Shown here one piece after another: positions 33,453 through 45,500 of a DNA stretch of 64,000 bases. Numbering within the stretch: the stretch's first letter is position 1; every line of letters starts with the position of its first letter. Position numbers and translations under genes: made by a program. Below the pieces are notes generated by a model. The model was not told the DNA's origin, made no database searches, and saw only the letters and a list, made by a program, of their open reading frames with translations. The stretch is taken from assembly GCF_932294415.1 (NCBI RefSeq), contig NC_065545.1, positions 43,314,327 through 43,378,326 on the forward strand. The letters are read 5' to 3'. This stretch comes from Quercus robur (Eukaryota; Streptophyta; Magnoliopsida; Fagales; Fagaceae).

Positions 33453-33670
33453 AAAAAAATTGGGATTTAAATTGATTCTTTTGTAGGTTTCCTTTTCAAG
33501 TTTAGTTCAAAAATTCTTTTATAAAAAAAAAAAAAAAAAAAAAAATGGGTTGAAAAGTATGAGATTTTATTATATCTGAGCTAAACTCTTTAGTTTTGAA
33601 TTAAAAAATACAAACAAAATAAACATTAGAAATTAGAAATACAAGCCCTAACTGATTTAATCTAAAACAG

Positions 33671-35079
33671 AACTCTCACTATCCAAGTGTTTTGTCTCTT
33701 CCATCTGCCATTGCTCATGTTTCCAAATGTCTTCATACAGATATTTGAAGGTGTTATGTACAAAGTTAGCAACAGAACCCCCAACTGGTCTTCTTGTGAC
33801 ATCAAGGTAACTTTATAGCTGGCTTCTTGCCCTTTGTGCTTGAGTCATTACATATGTGATCTCCTTTTGCCTGTATAACTTTGCCATGAAATCCCAGGTT
33901 ATTTTCTGCATTAGCATGCGTTATCAGTTGTCTTCACATGAAGCAAGATATCCTCTTGTTCATTGAGGTAGTGCACTAGCTAGGTTTTTGCATCGAACTT
34001 TATAATTAGATCATGCTTTCAGTCAAAACTGAAGCAATTTTATATACTGTTACTATAGTGAAACTCATGATCTCTAATAATTCATTGAAGTTACATATGA
34101 ACGGTGGCTAAAGTAAGCATGTACTATGCTCTTTTATTTATTTTTTCCCTTAAGTTGAACCATATGTTGAGGGTGTATGCTTTTAAAGTCTTACTCCTGC
34201 TTTTAACTTTCTCTCCCTCAATTTTCCTTCTCTTTTTTGGGAAGGGGGGTCTGTATAGAAAACATGTTTGCATAAAAGAAAGTGGAGTGAACATTTGGAG
34301 TCATCTTCCTTGAAAGTTTCTTTAGAACATTTCCAATGGAGTTGGTGATCAAGATCTTGAAGTTTCCTTCTTTTGTTTCATATTTTCACACATAGATTCT
34401 ATTTCTTGAAAATTGCTATCCTGTTTAGATATGGGATGAAAGCACCAAATATCAACTTCAACTCTTGTGGACTGAAATCCGTAATTGTTTGCGAAGTAGT
34501 CAGCCACCTATCATCTTTGATTCTGTACTCCTCAAATTGCAGGCACCCCTTCTCGAAAAAACTCTTGAACACCCAAATCCATCCATTTCAGAGCCTACCA
34601 TCACCTTCTGGAATTCCACTTATGGTGAGCAAATCAAGTTGGATTACCCTCAAAGCTTGCTTCATGTCATAGACAAGCTCTCGAGAAATGGAAAAATAAA
34701 CCTCCGCAAGAGAAGCTTATCATATCTTGAAAGATGTTGCTCTAGACTAGGAGTCAACACTGCTTTACAAAGATACAGGGTGACTGCAACCCATAACATA
34801 AGCTCCAAAAGAGTAGAGTTTGTGGAGGATACAGTGAATCAACTTCAACACGAGGAGAAGCTGTCTCGAAGGTTAAAAAGAAAAAGTTTGGAACTAACTG
34901 AGCATCAAAAGGAAGTAAGACGAGCACAGCAAGGAAGGGAGAGGGATTGTAGTGGACGTGGCCCGGGGATCCAGACTTACACTAATGTTGATTTTTCACA
35001 GGGGAATGAGGATTCACAAGAAAGCCAGGAAATCCGGGATCCAGAATCCATTATGGAGATGTTAAAAAGAGCTACTTAA
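33671..35079 (+). pseudogene. 3' fragment of a gene resembling plant RIF1-like protein
   Basis: Three exon-like segments join in phase with GT-AG borders: about 33671-33806, 33898-33967 (residues LFSALACVISCLHMKQDILL) and 34429-35079 (IWDESTKYQLQLLWTEIRN, later EPTITFWNSTYGEQIKLDYP, to a TAA). The last 200 residues have a basic stretch (RRLKRKSLELTEHQKEVRR) and an acidic, serine-rich end (NEDSQESQEIRDPES). The series resembles the C-terminal part of plant RIF1-like HEAT/ARM proteins, which act in replication timing and telomere/DNA-break control; this identity comes from memory. In the first segment the reading (LSLPSAIAHVSKCLHTD) and the following residues (LKVLCTKLATEPPTG) lie in different frames, so a one-base shift is present. 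No upstream exons exist within the window, so it is a 3' fragment. Confidence 0.55.
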
Positions 35080-36240
35080 TTGTTTTTATCTGCATGCTTT
35101 GATTTGAAAAATGGAATTCTGGATGGGGCACCCAACTTAACGAGGCATGCTAGATGATCCTGACCACCCAGTTATTTCTTTGGTCTTGTATGTCACCTTG
35201 TTATCAGCCTTGTTATTGTAATGATTTTGTGAGTTGTATCAATTATTTTAGAAGTCCCCAAATGGATGTATTGTATATAATATTTATATTGATCTTCTGT
35301 ACAGAATGTACAATAGTATTTCATTAGCATTGTGCCATTGTATAGCGGTATGCTATTTTGAGTTATAGAGCCCTTTATTCCTAGTTTTGAAACTTACTGT
35401 TGTTTAAAGGAGCAAAGCAATACCAAATGTTCAAGTACCCACAAAAGAAGAAAAGAAAAACGTTTAAGCTGCTGGAAATCTATTTGGTTCCCAGAGCTTG
35501 CTATTGCAGAACAATCAATTGATACAGAATGAAGTAATTGATCACTGTGGTTTCTTCTTCTTTTCACACAATAGTTTGCTCCTCACAATCCTCACATTGT
35601 AGCAACGCCTTTTTTCTATTCTTCACTTCACAACATGAATCAAAACCTCACAATTTTTCCTTGTTTTGTGTGCTTTAGAAAACTCAAACCTTGTTGTTTC
35701 TCTTCTTGGGGTACCTCCTAAGCAAAAATCTCATTTATCTCTTTTGGTTTCATGCCCAATTCTATTATTTTTCTCCTCGTTTCATAGGGGAGGATCATTG
35801 GACCAAAACCATCAAATTCTTTGCAACAGCCTATTTATAAGATTTCAAATCAAATTCCTTGATACACAAGGAATGTATTACTTCTTTGATAAGAAATAGA
35901 CTTTTCTTAAATTTTAAGGAATAATATTTCCTTCTACACCAAGGAAATTCAAGAAAATAACCAAATTTAATTTTTTCTTCTTCAATAAGTAAATCTAATT
36001 ATCTTTCCAAGTCACTATAAGAATTTGAGTCAATTTCTCAATAGATAGTGTTCCTTCGTAAAAGGAGGCATTGCTTATGTCTTGTTTTCAGGGACAACAA
36101 CGTGGCTAACTAATCACCCTAAAAATTGCTTCCTTAAGAGGAAGACCCCATGTTGAACTTGATGAAATCAAGGGTTGCAGCAGCTTTGCATTAATGATAA
36201 TTGGCCCTTGTTTTTATGGAGGTAAAGATGAAATTGGCTG
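35080..36240. other. 3' flank of the RIF1-like fragment; no further gene
   Basis: Ordinary AT-rich sequence, possibly including the old 3' UTR to about 35350. Nothing else recognised. Confidence 0.4.
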
Positions 36241-36244
36241 AAAC

Positions 36245-36425
36245 TTTTTGTGTGTTTCGGATTAGATTATAAGCTAGTTTTTTATATTTTATATTTTATA
36301 TAAAACTTTTTAAAACCTCACTTTTTTTTTCTTTTTTCATTTTTTCAAAGTATAAGTATATTTTAGTACACTTTTAACAAAAAATTTTCATTAAAAAAAA
36401 AGCTAAGTTACACCCAAACGTAGAC
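36245..36425. mobile_element. Possible MITE
   Basis: It begins tgtgtgtttcggattagattataagc and ends aaaaagctaagttacacccaaacgtag, an imperfect inverted-repeat pair like hAT MITE ends. The target duplication is not clear. Confidence 0.3.
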
Positions 36426-36482
36426 AAATCTTTAACACAATATATGCATTATTGCTTTAATGAGTTCTTTTACTTACCCATG

Positions 36483-37316
36483 GCATCAAACTATAGACCC
36501 AATGGTCTTACAGGTGCTCCAAGCTCATTTGTCAAATTTTGGGTGGGCCCAAATTGACACGAAACGACCATTTTGCCCTTCAACCCATTACTCTCCTTAG
36601 TGATGGAGGGAAATTCTTGTACTTAAGCTTACTTGTTATAGCTGTGGGCTTTCATAGGCTGTTGCTAATCTTGTGGGCTTCAATTGGTTGATTCCATGGA
36701 ATGGCTTTAGGACTTTATTATTCGTATGGATGGGCTTTGAAGCTTATGTCATGGGGCTTGTTATGGACCCATCTTGAATTAATTTTGTATGGCTATTTCA
36801 AGTGTGTGGGCTTTACTTGCGGCCAGTGGGCTTGGATGGCTCGTGAGTTAATAATAATGGGCTTTAGGTTGATTGTATGAGTTTTATCTACTCACAGACT
36901 CAAAATCCATAAGTTTCCTCCTTGAAAATTCTGTTCTTTAGAGTCTAGACTACCCATCACAATTAATTAGAATTTATATGTTACAAAATATTAGTTCATG
37001 TCACCATCTAAGGGATAATTTAATTTCAATGCTCAATTACTTTTAATAGTATAGAAATAAGTTTCATTAGAAAGTGACAATTATCTTTAAAATTACTTGT
37101 GATGCTTTCTATAGACCCACTTATTTGTTGGAAAGTTTTTTACAAGGTTTTGATTCAATTTAAGATAGAGAAGATTACATAACTTTATTTTCTAGTTACA
37201 ATTACAATATAAGTCGGGAAGAGTGAGTTATGCTAGGACAGTGTATTTGAGGATCCTAAATCCAAATTCATTTTGTTGGGAACAATATAATCTATGGATA
37301 CTCCAAATTGTATTGG
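36483..37316. repeat. Dispersed repeat R2, rearranged copy
   Basis: 36483-36787 matches the reverse complement of 8802-9150, while about 36880-37316 matches 9163-9592 directly. About 90 bp between the two modules are not found in copy A. It is visibly more diverged than A and B are from each other. Confidence 0.75.
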
Positions 37317-37680
37317 AAAAAAAGAGAGGAGAAAGTCAGAGGCGAGATAGAGAGTGAGAGACGAGACATTGAGACAGACTTAGAGAGTAGTACAAAGAGA
37401 AACTGAGAGGCAAGAGAGACCATCTTGCTGTCGCTCACGTTGTGACGCTGCCACCACGCGAGCGAGACCCATCTCGCAGCCCATGCCGCCATCACGCGAG
37501 ACCCATCTCGCAAACCCATCCCAGTCTCTGCCAGCTGTCGCAAACCCAAACGGCCACTCACCAATGCCACCACGCCAACGTGAGACCCATCTTCCCACCG
37601 ATTGCTTGATCTACCCAACCCAGCTTCGTTGCTCCAGCACAAGTATTTAATCTATCCTTCAAAACCTAATATAATGTTTG
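37317..37680. other. GC-rich repeat-like segment, no gene supported
   Basis: It contains repeated 'gagacccatctcgca' phrases. Overlapping open frames exist on the minus strand but in two competing frames with low-complexity content, typical of repeat-derived sequence. Confidence 0.35.
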
Positions 37681-38475
37681 ATTGTTTGTGAATCTCAGAA
37701 TCTAACAACCTGTGCTTGTGAACTTGTGGTGTTTGTGTTTTTACTAATAGTGATGAACTGATATTGATGATTATGAATTGAATTTGTGCTTGTGGTTTTT
37801 TTTTTTTTTTTTTTTTTGGGCTTTTTGGCTTTGTGACTCTGTGTTTGTGACTCTTTCTCTTATATTATATAGATAAGAGAGAGAGAATATATCGGTGTAG
37901 TGTTTGATTGTTTGGTGACTGGTAGTTGGGCAATAACAGGGACAAGCCATAGAAGAAAAAATGGTAAAGTTAGGAAAAGTTTTTGGCGGTAGTCCATAAC
38001 AAATTCGTAGTGTTGGTAGTGGGAGTGGGTGAGTGTCAGAAATATGGAGACAAGACCAAGACAAAGAGATAAATAAAAGCAGAGATACAAAGACCAAAGA
38101 CAAAAGACAAAAACAAATCATATAATATAGTAAATTGTCACACAAATTTAAAAAAATAACAATGATTCACTTGTGCTTATTGTTAACTCATAATGCTAAA
38201 TTAGATAAATTTATAAATTGAAAAGAAGTGAAAAATACTAAATTTATACATTGAAAAGGATGTAGCTTTGACATTTAGTTTGGATTCAATTATAAATGAT
38301 TTTGAAGATTTAAAAGAGCATCGAGTTCCCTTTTCATAGATGATTGTATTAAGAAACAATAGTGTTTCATGTCTTTTGTTTTTGTTGATAGATGATTGTA
38401 TCTTAATATATTAAAAAACAATGATTTTTGTGTATTTATTTTAGTTGATAGTTTTTTAATACTATATGAATGTGT

Positions 38476-38518
<43 letters not shown>

Positions 38519-40100
38519 TATCTCCACCCCCAGCTTGAAATCCTGAGTCCTTCCCTAGCAGTATATTAAGTATGATTTTTCCATATGCTTTCTCTAACAT
38601 GACTAATATGATAATAATGGAAATCACTCAAGTCCATGAACAAATAGTGCAAACGTCTTCTCTCATTCTCATACTCTGCTCTTGTGGGTTTCACGCAACA
38701 CGATAATCTTCCTCTTCATGGTACTCGTTAGTTGTTATCCCCTCCAATTTTTGGTTTTTTTTTTTTTATGGAAAAAGTTAATGGATATCATAATTAAAAG
38801 TATTGATCTAGGAACTATTTTTAAAAATATTTTATGGAAAAAGAAAAAAATTAACTAACTTTTTCTTTATAATTTTTATATATTTTTTATGAAAATGGTT
38901 TCAAAATTTTTCTTACAATGGTTTATCAACAAACGTCCTTAGAGCACTAATTATCGGGACCCTTTTTCAGTTATTCATTCTTTTTTCTTTATTTTTTTTT
39001 TTTGAGAAAACGATTAAGCGTTCAATCCTTTAATTTTTTTTTTATAGCTCTTGTCACATTTTATTTTTATGACATGCACTACATAGTATCAATACATGAA
39101 AAAGGCGAAATTGTATATTCACTGATTTTATAAAAGTCCAAATTATATAAACTATATAATGGATAAATCTTTTTCTTTCAATCTTATTATTAAGCCTAAC
39201 TTTGATGTAATACTGTAATTAAGTTTCCACTTTAAGATTTCTTTATATACAGGTTTATATTAACTACAATCATTAATTTTTTTTTATATATAAAAAAACC
39301 ATTTTTTTAGTGTGCTGATTGCTGAAAAGTTATTTTATTTTATTTGTTTTTATTTTATAAATGAAAGGATATAAAAAATAGAGAAGGAAATCCAAAAAAT
39401 ATTTATTTTGCAAAGCTAAGAGAATTCTAACTATAGTTAAAAAGTTGAAGCATAAATATAAGAAAAAAAAAACAATAAAAATAGAATCCAAAATATCAAA
39501 TTTTGAATACTTATTTTTTCCTTATGATAATAGGGGAAGGAAAATGAACCCAACTTTTGTAAAACTAAAGGAATAAAATAGTTACAAATATGTAGCATAA
39601 ATGGGAAACAAAAATAGAAAACAACTTGGGTGAGATCGAATATGGAGATTTTTATTGACATCATCTTTTATAAAAAAAATGTCTTGATCTCGTTAATCCT
39701 CGGTGATACCAAATATGGGGATGGCCGGTGGTGACATGTCGTCCTTTGGAAATTCAACATCTTCTGACCTTCCTTCCATAACCTTACTACTCAACCAGAT
39801 ATAGCTATAGCTCTTCAACATCTTACATATTTAGTATATTTGTAATTTATAGAAAATATCTCACAAAGTTTAAAACACAAATGTTGTAGGCTTTTATTTT
39901 TATTTTCTTATAATTATAATTCAATAGTTATAATAGGGAAGTGGAAATTTGAACTTTTGATATCTTCATTAGAAACATCATAATGTGTAAATGATGTAAT
40001 TTTGAATAAAGAAACTATTTCATCTTGAGTTGAAGTGACACTAAACGAATTATTTCAGCACAAGACATAGACAAAAAGACTTTAATCCAAAAGCTATGTA
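37681..40100. other. AT-rich intergenic, no gene seen
   Basis: Poly(T) runs at about 37797-37818 and 38488-38515. The open frames are short and unconvincing. No RNA gene recognised. Confidence 0.45.
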
Positions 40101-40107
40101 ATGTTAG

Positions 40108-40338
40108 GGTCCGGTTGGATACAACTTATTTTTGCTGAAACTGAAAACATTGTAGCAAAATAATTTTTAAATGGGTGAATAGTATCGTGGGATCCGTGAA
40201 CAGTATGTGAACATTGCTTTTTGTCTCCTGCACAATATTCACATGTGATATTACTGTTAACACGCTAAAAAAAAAAAAAATGGATGGCAGAAAATGCAAA
40301 CGTGGATTTGGAAACGCGAATCCAAACCCACACTTATA
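40108..40338. mobile_element. Probable MITE
   Basis: It starts agggtccggttggatacaac and ends gaatccaaacccacact, an imperfect terminal inverted repeat. The internal phrases (ctgaaactgaaaacattgtagcaaaataatttttaaatg, gtgggatccgtgaacagt) are typical of a very abundant non-autonomous family in woody plants. No clear target duplication. Confidence 0.5.
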
Positions 40339-40339
40339 G

Positions 40340-42440
40340 GCGTGGATTAAAACTTTGAAAATTTAAGAGATAATATTAAAACTATCTCAAACTTTATGAG
40401 TATAAATTATAATTTACATTATTAATTATTAATTATCAATTTTTAAAAATTTGTAAGTTTACCTCAACTACGTCATTTGAAAGTATGAGAATTTGTAATA
40501 AAGGTCACAATTAGTGGTTGGAACAAGAAAAAGGCTAATGAGTCTTCTATTCTTAAAAAACAGGGGTTAATGATAGGGCAGGGCCAAGAAATAAAACCAA
40601 GTAAAAAAAGAGAAAATCTGTGGACACAATTTTAATTACACCACAACTTTTGTCATGATTCTGATGTGACAAACTATAAAAAGAGTAAATATGACGACTC
40701 TAAATAATGTTATAATTAGCTATACTTATGATTTCTCATGTCAAAGTTTTAGCATAAAAGTTGTGCCTGGGAAAAACTTTAAAAATAAAAGCCCTGTCTG
40801 TCACCATCTCCTTATGCCTCAGCGATCTTGAAGCAACTTAGCCCTTAAGCTAGCTTTCACCAATCACTATACTGCAGTAGCTTTTTATTTTTATTTATTT
40901 CATAAGTTGGAACCTCCCCCTCCATTGTAGTTATTCAATCAAATCGTGAAGCCAAAATGACATTTTCGGGCTATTTTTATTTAGGCCTATATATTCAATT
41001 CAATTCCATGAAGGTTTTATTTATTAATTTTTTTCCTATGCATTCAACAACATGAAACAGCAGAATCTTGAATAGTATTTCCTTGTGGAGTCATAATTAT
41101 GTGAAGCATTTTTTTTTTTTAGAGATAATTACAATATGCTGCTAACCCTGCAGCTCGAATCATTTCTTCCCTAAACCTCCAAGCACTTTGTGTATAGGGG
41201 GGTGTCAATTCAGCTACAAGATTCTTGACAATTATATGAAGCTAGTAGTACAAAACTTTGTGAGTTAAGCATTAAACCACATTCATGATCACATAGTAGA
41301 AGGAAGGACAGTCAGATCCCAATTAGAAATAAAATATGGTAAAAATTCATTACGCAATCCTTTTTCAAAAACTCATCTACCATTTGATGGATAATTATGA
41401 ACCAACCAAAAGTCAGGTAAGGGGTATATTCATGAAAGAAAACATATGAATTTTTTTTTTTTTTAAGAAATAATTTTAATACGTTGTTAATTCTTTAGAT
41501 TCAACCTTTTTTTTCTCTAGACTTCTAAGGTCCTGTTTGGTAGTTTAGTTCTAATACACATTTTCATATTTTAAACAACATTACATACATTTTCACTTAT
41601 ACGTATATCAAAAATACCCAAACAACATTATTCAAACTCCTCTACCAAATATTTTGTGCATAAAAAGATGTCAAAATTCAAATATAAAACCCTTGGCAAG
41701 AAGGCATGTATCTGAGCTAATGGCCATTGTGATGCGCAAAAGTACAACAAAGCCAGCTCAATAGTCAATATACTTGTCTCACTCTCACCGCAAAAGAAAA
41801 GAAAAAAAAGGGTAATGACACAGTATATTTATCACATTATTTTTTAACAATGATTTTTTAAACATTTAACTATGTACAAATTGTCACATTATTTAATTAC
41901 CATATAATTTAATAAATTTATTTTTAAACGACATAACAGTAGATTCATGAAAATAAAGAGGATTGTGATTGATATAATTATTAAGTTGGAACCTTCATCT
42001 CCCTTTCTCCTTCCATTGTGCTTAGATACTAGTTATTATTATACAATAAAAGTTAAGTCAACACTATTTCAAATTTATGATATTAATTTTACAAGATAAA
42101 CTAATTGGAAATTTGGAACTTATGACGTGTAAAATACTTATATACTGTAGGTGTAATAAATTATAAGTGTTTTCAAATTAGATTCAATCACCTAACTGTA
42201 ATTGTAATGAATTTAATTGAGATCATATTTTGAATTTAAATGAAGAATTTTGTACTCATCTCATGCTCATGCTATGCTGAAACCTTGTGTAGCAAGTAAT
42301 AATTTGCCACGTCAGAGAGAAACATGCAATTGTAATTTGAAAACAAGCAAAGTAAGGGCAATGAACGTAAATATAGAAAACTCGGAGGGCAAATGCAAAA
42401 AAAAAATTCTAAAACTTATCCCGCGTAGCATAGAAGCAAA
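40340..42440. other. AT-rich intergenic, no gene seen
   Basis: A short segment at about 41529-41655 starts with tgtttggtag and ends with ctaccaaat, possibly another MITE. The last ~120 bases before 42560 (pyrimidine-rich, tctctctctcactgactgtg) fit the 5' UTR and promoter-proximal region of the next gene. Confidence 0.4.
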
Positions 42441-42559
42441 AAATTTGGCTGTCTCTTTTTCATTCACTCACTGCCCTGTATCTCTCTCTCACTGACTGTG
42501 TAAAATCAAAAAAATCTGAAATTTCGGAGCATTTCTCTGCAAAAATTAGGGATCTGAAG

Positions 42560-45500
42560 ATGAATAGGCACCACGACCCGAATCCGTTTGACGAGGAAGA
42601 AGTGGTTAATCCTTTCTCGGTAATTATTTTCTCTCTCTTATCTCTTAACTATCAAATATTTTTTCACTTTTTTCTCAGATCTGCACTCGTTGTTTTATCT
42701 CTTAATAATTGTATACTATTTTTAGACCTTGTTGTTTGATCACTCAGCTTAGCTTAGCTTAGCGCGGTATTGTTTGATTTATTTGGTATTTATTTAAATA
42801 CTCCATTCGGGTTCTGGATCTGTAACTGAAACTGAAACTGAAACTGTCGGTTTAAATTGAGGAAGAATAAGGAAATACTATAAGTTTTTTAAAATTTGAC
42901 TGAAAAGGAAACTCATTTAAAGAAGTTTGTAATTTCTGACATGGTTTTCACTGTTTTTAATGCCTAATTCCAATGATTTTAATATCACTTTTTCATTTAC
43001 CAATAATCATGTTTGTTAATTTGTATCTTTAACATTATTCAATTCGAATTCTTTAAAATTTGGAAAATATTTTTTACGGCTTTTTTTAATTGCGCTAATA
43101 TAACGAGTGAAGAATTTTCATGAAAAACTTCCCCTTCCCTTTCCCTTTCCAAAAAAAAAAAAAAAGAAAAAGAAATCATGAAAATTTGGAAAGTATTCAC
43201 AAATGCAATTATTAAGTTTTTTATTTTTATTTTTTTATTATTATTTTTTATAATTAATAAGGGAAATGTTATGAAGTATTTTTAGAAATTTATTATGGAA
43301 AAAGAAAAAAGTAACAGATTTTTCTATTTCTCATAAAAGTGGTATTAAAACTTTCTTAAAATGACCTATTAACAAATGCCCCAAGGGCATCCGTTATCAG
43401 AACCAAATTGAGAGCTTCACTACATTATACTTTGATTGTTGCTCTCCTGCCATATTTGTGGTATCGGCACTATATTCCAACCTCAGGAACTTTTATGTCA
43501 ATCAAATTAGACCCGCCACTCAAATAGAATGTCAACAACTTGCTTGGGGATCAGCCAATGAACCCCTGCTAGTCCCATTTGTCATGTTAAAATACACGGA
43601 CGCTAGGATTTGTACAAGAACTAAATAATAGTGTAGGTGATAACACTCCCCCTCCCCACCCCCAAAAAAGAGAAAATGAGCAAAATCTGTTGCTTTGATT
43701 TTGTGTATGTGAACCATTCTCCACTTGGGCTTCCGTAATAGGAGTTAAGGGGGGTGGGGCAGAGTTCTGATAGGTTCTAATTTCAATTTATTGATAACGT
43801 AAGTCTTTTTTGAACCCGAATTCCCCGATGTCTGAGCCAAACAAAAGCTTCATACAATCCCACAGGTTTCTACTTGTCATGAAAGTTTAAAGTTTGAATT
43901 GAAATCATAGGATGTCAATGAAATGATCTTTTGATGGATTTGATGATCATTAGTATTGTGGTGATATTGTAGTTATTTTGACATGTTGTACTTTTTTGGC
44001 TTCATGAATCTAGAGATTACAATTGAATGCAATGCATTGTATTGCTTGAGCTGCTTATTATTATTATTATTTAAAAATTTATATATAAATAAAATTTTAG
44101 AACTTTTTTTTTTATAGGAAAAAATGATTTTATTTAAGAAAGACTACTTCATGTATAATAGACATGAAGGAGCCTAAAGCATTACAGAGAGAGAATTATG
44201 TACAACAACTCAAAAAACGTTGCAATTGAATCACTATTTGTAAAACCCAATGTGTGAGACCAATCAAATAAGGAGCTAGCAAAATTTGCTAACAACTTAT
44301 TCCCCCTACTCTTTGCATTGTTAAATGTATGCCGATTGCATTCCCTCTAAATGGTCAACTTCAAACATAATGGAATCATGTTCCAAATTTCCGAAGTTGC
44401 TTACCCGCACAATTTGTTCAGCCAAACATAAGATCAATCATGTTATTTAGTGAGATTTAAAGGATCTAAAAAACAAAGTTCCACAAATCATATGCAACCA
44501 TAAAATGTATCAAAAGATGATCTCCCGTCTCCCTGCAATACTAACACATGCTACTTTTGTATAACCTCTTTTTATAAAGTTATATAAAGTAAGTATTTTC
44601 CCCCCACACCACCTTCCATACTAAAACGGAGACCATCAGTGGGGCCTTCACACCCAAATACCTTTCCAGGGGAAAAAAACATAATTGGATCCCCTCAAAA
44701 TATTATAGAAGGAATGAATATTGAATTCCCTACTCATCTATAGTGCCTCCACCTCACCCGATCGCAAACCTCTCCATGAGGGATATAGAGACCAAGAAGA
44801 TGGAAAAAAACAGGCCTTGAAGTTTAAGTCCCAATCATTAAATTTCCGAATAAATCTAACATCTCAACTCCTCTTCGCCCCTCAGTCTGCCTTAACAATA
44901 GAGAGTCCACTGAAGCCTCTCTATTTGTGGAACTATCATACTCATCATCACACCAACAGTCTTGCCAGAACCAGATATGGTTACCAAAGTTGGCCTCAAA
45001 TTGAATGTACTGTAAAAAACCTTTACCATCCCATCCTGATACTCTTCCACAAACTACACCAATGAGTATTGTACTCCATAAATGTGCTTCCTCTACCCCA
45101 AACCGCCTTATGATTGTAGACGTTTGCATGTATGATTTGGACTGCAAATGAACAAAACTACTCATTTATTGCCACTTCATTTACAAAGTAAGCCACACCA
45201 GTGTTCTTATGACTTCACATTGGGGCATGCTTGTAGGACCATTGCTAATTTCAGTGTTGATTATTTGTTTTGTTATCACACACACACACGTGCGTGAACA
45301 CACATATTTGAATGTTGAACATTTCTTTATTTGTCATTTATTCATTGTGTCATTAATTAATGATTGGGAACCTTTGAAGAATGGAGCTGCTGGTCCCAGA
45401 TCAAAGCCACACATTTCACCTTTGGGATCTGAAACCCTAGGCTTTGGGCAGAAATATGATGCAACAGTGGATATACCATTGGATACATTGAATGTAGTGA

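Noticed and set aside
37292-37642. 116-codon Trp/Gly-rich minus-strand open frame
   Set aside because: Overlaps a second equally plausible frame, repetitive phrases, repeat-like flanks; not supported as a gene.
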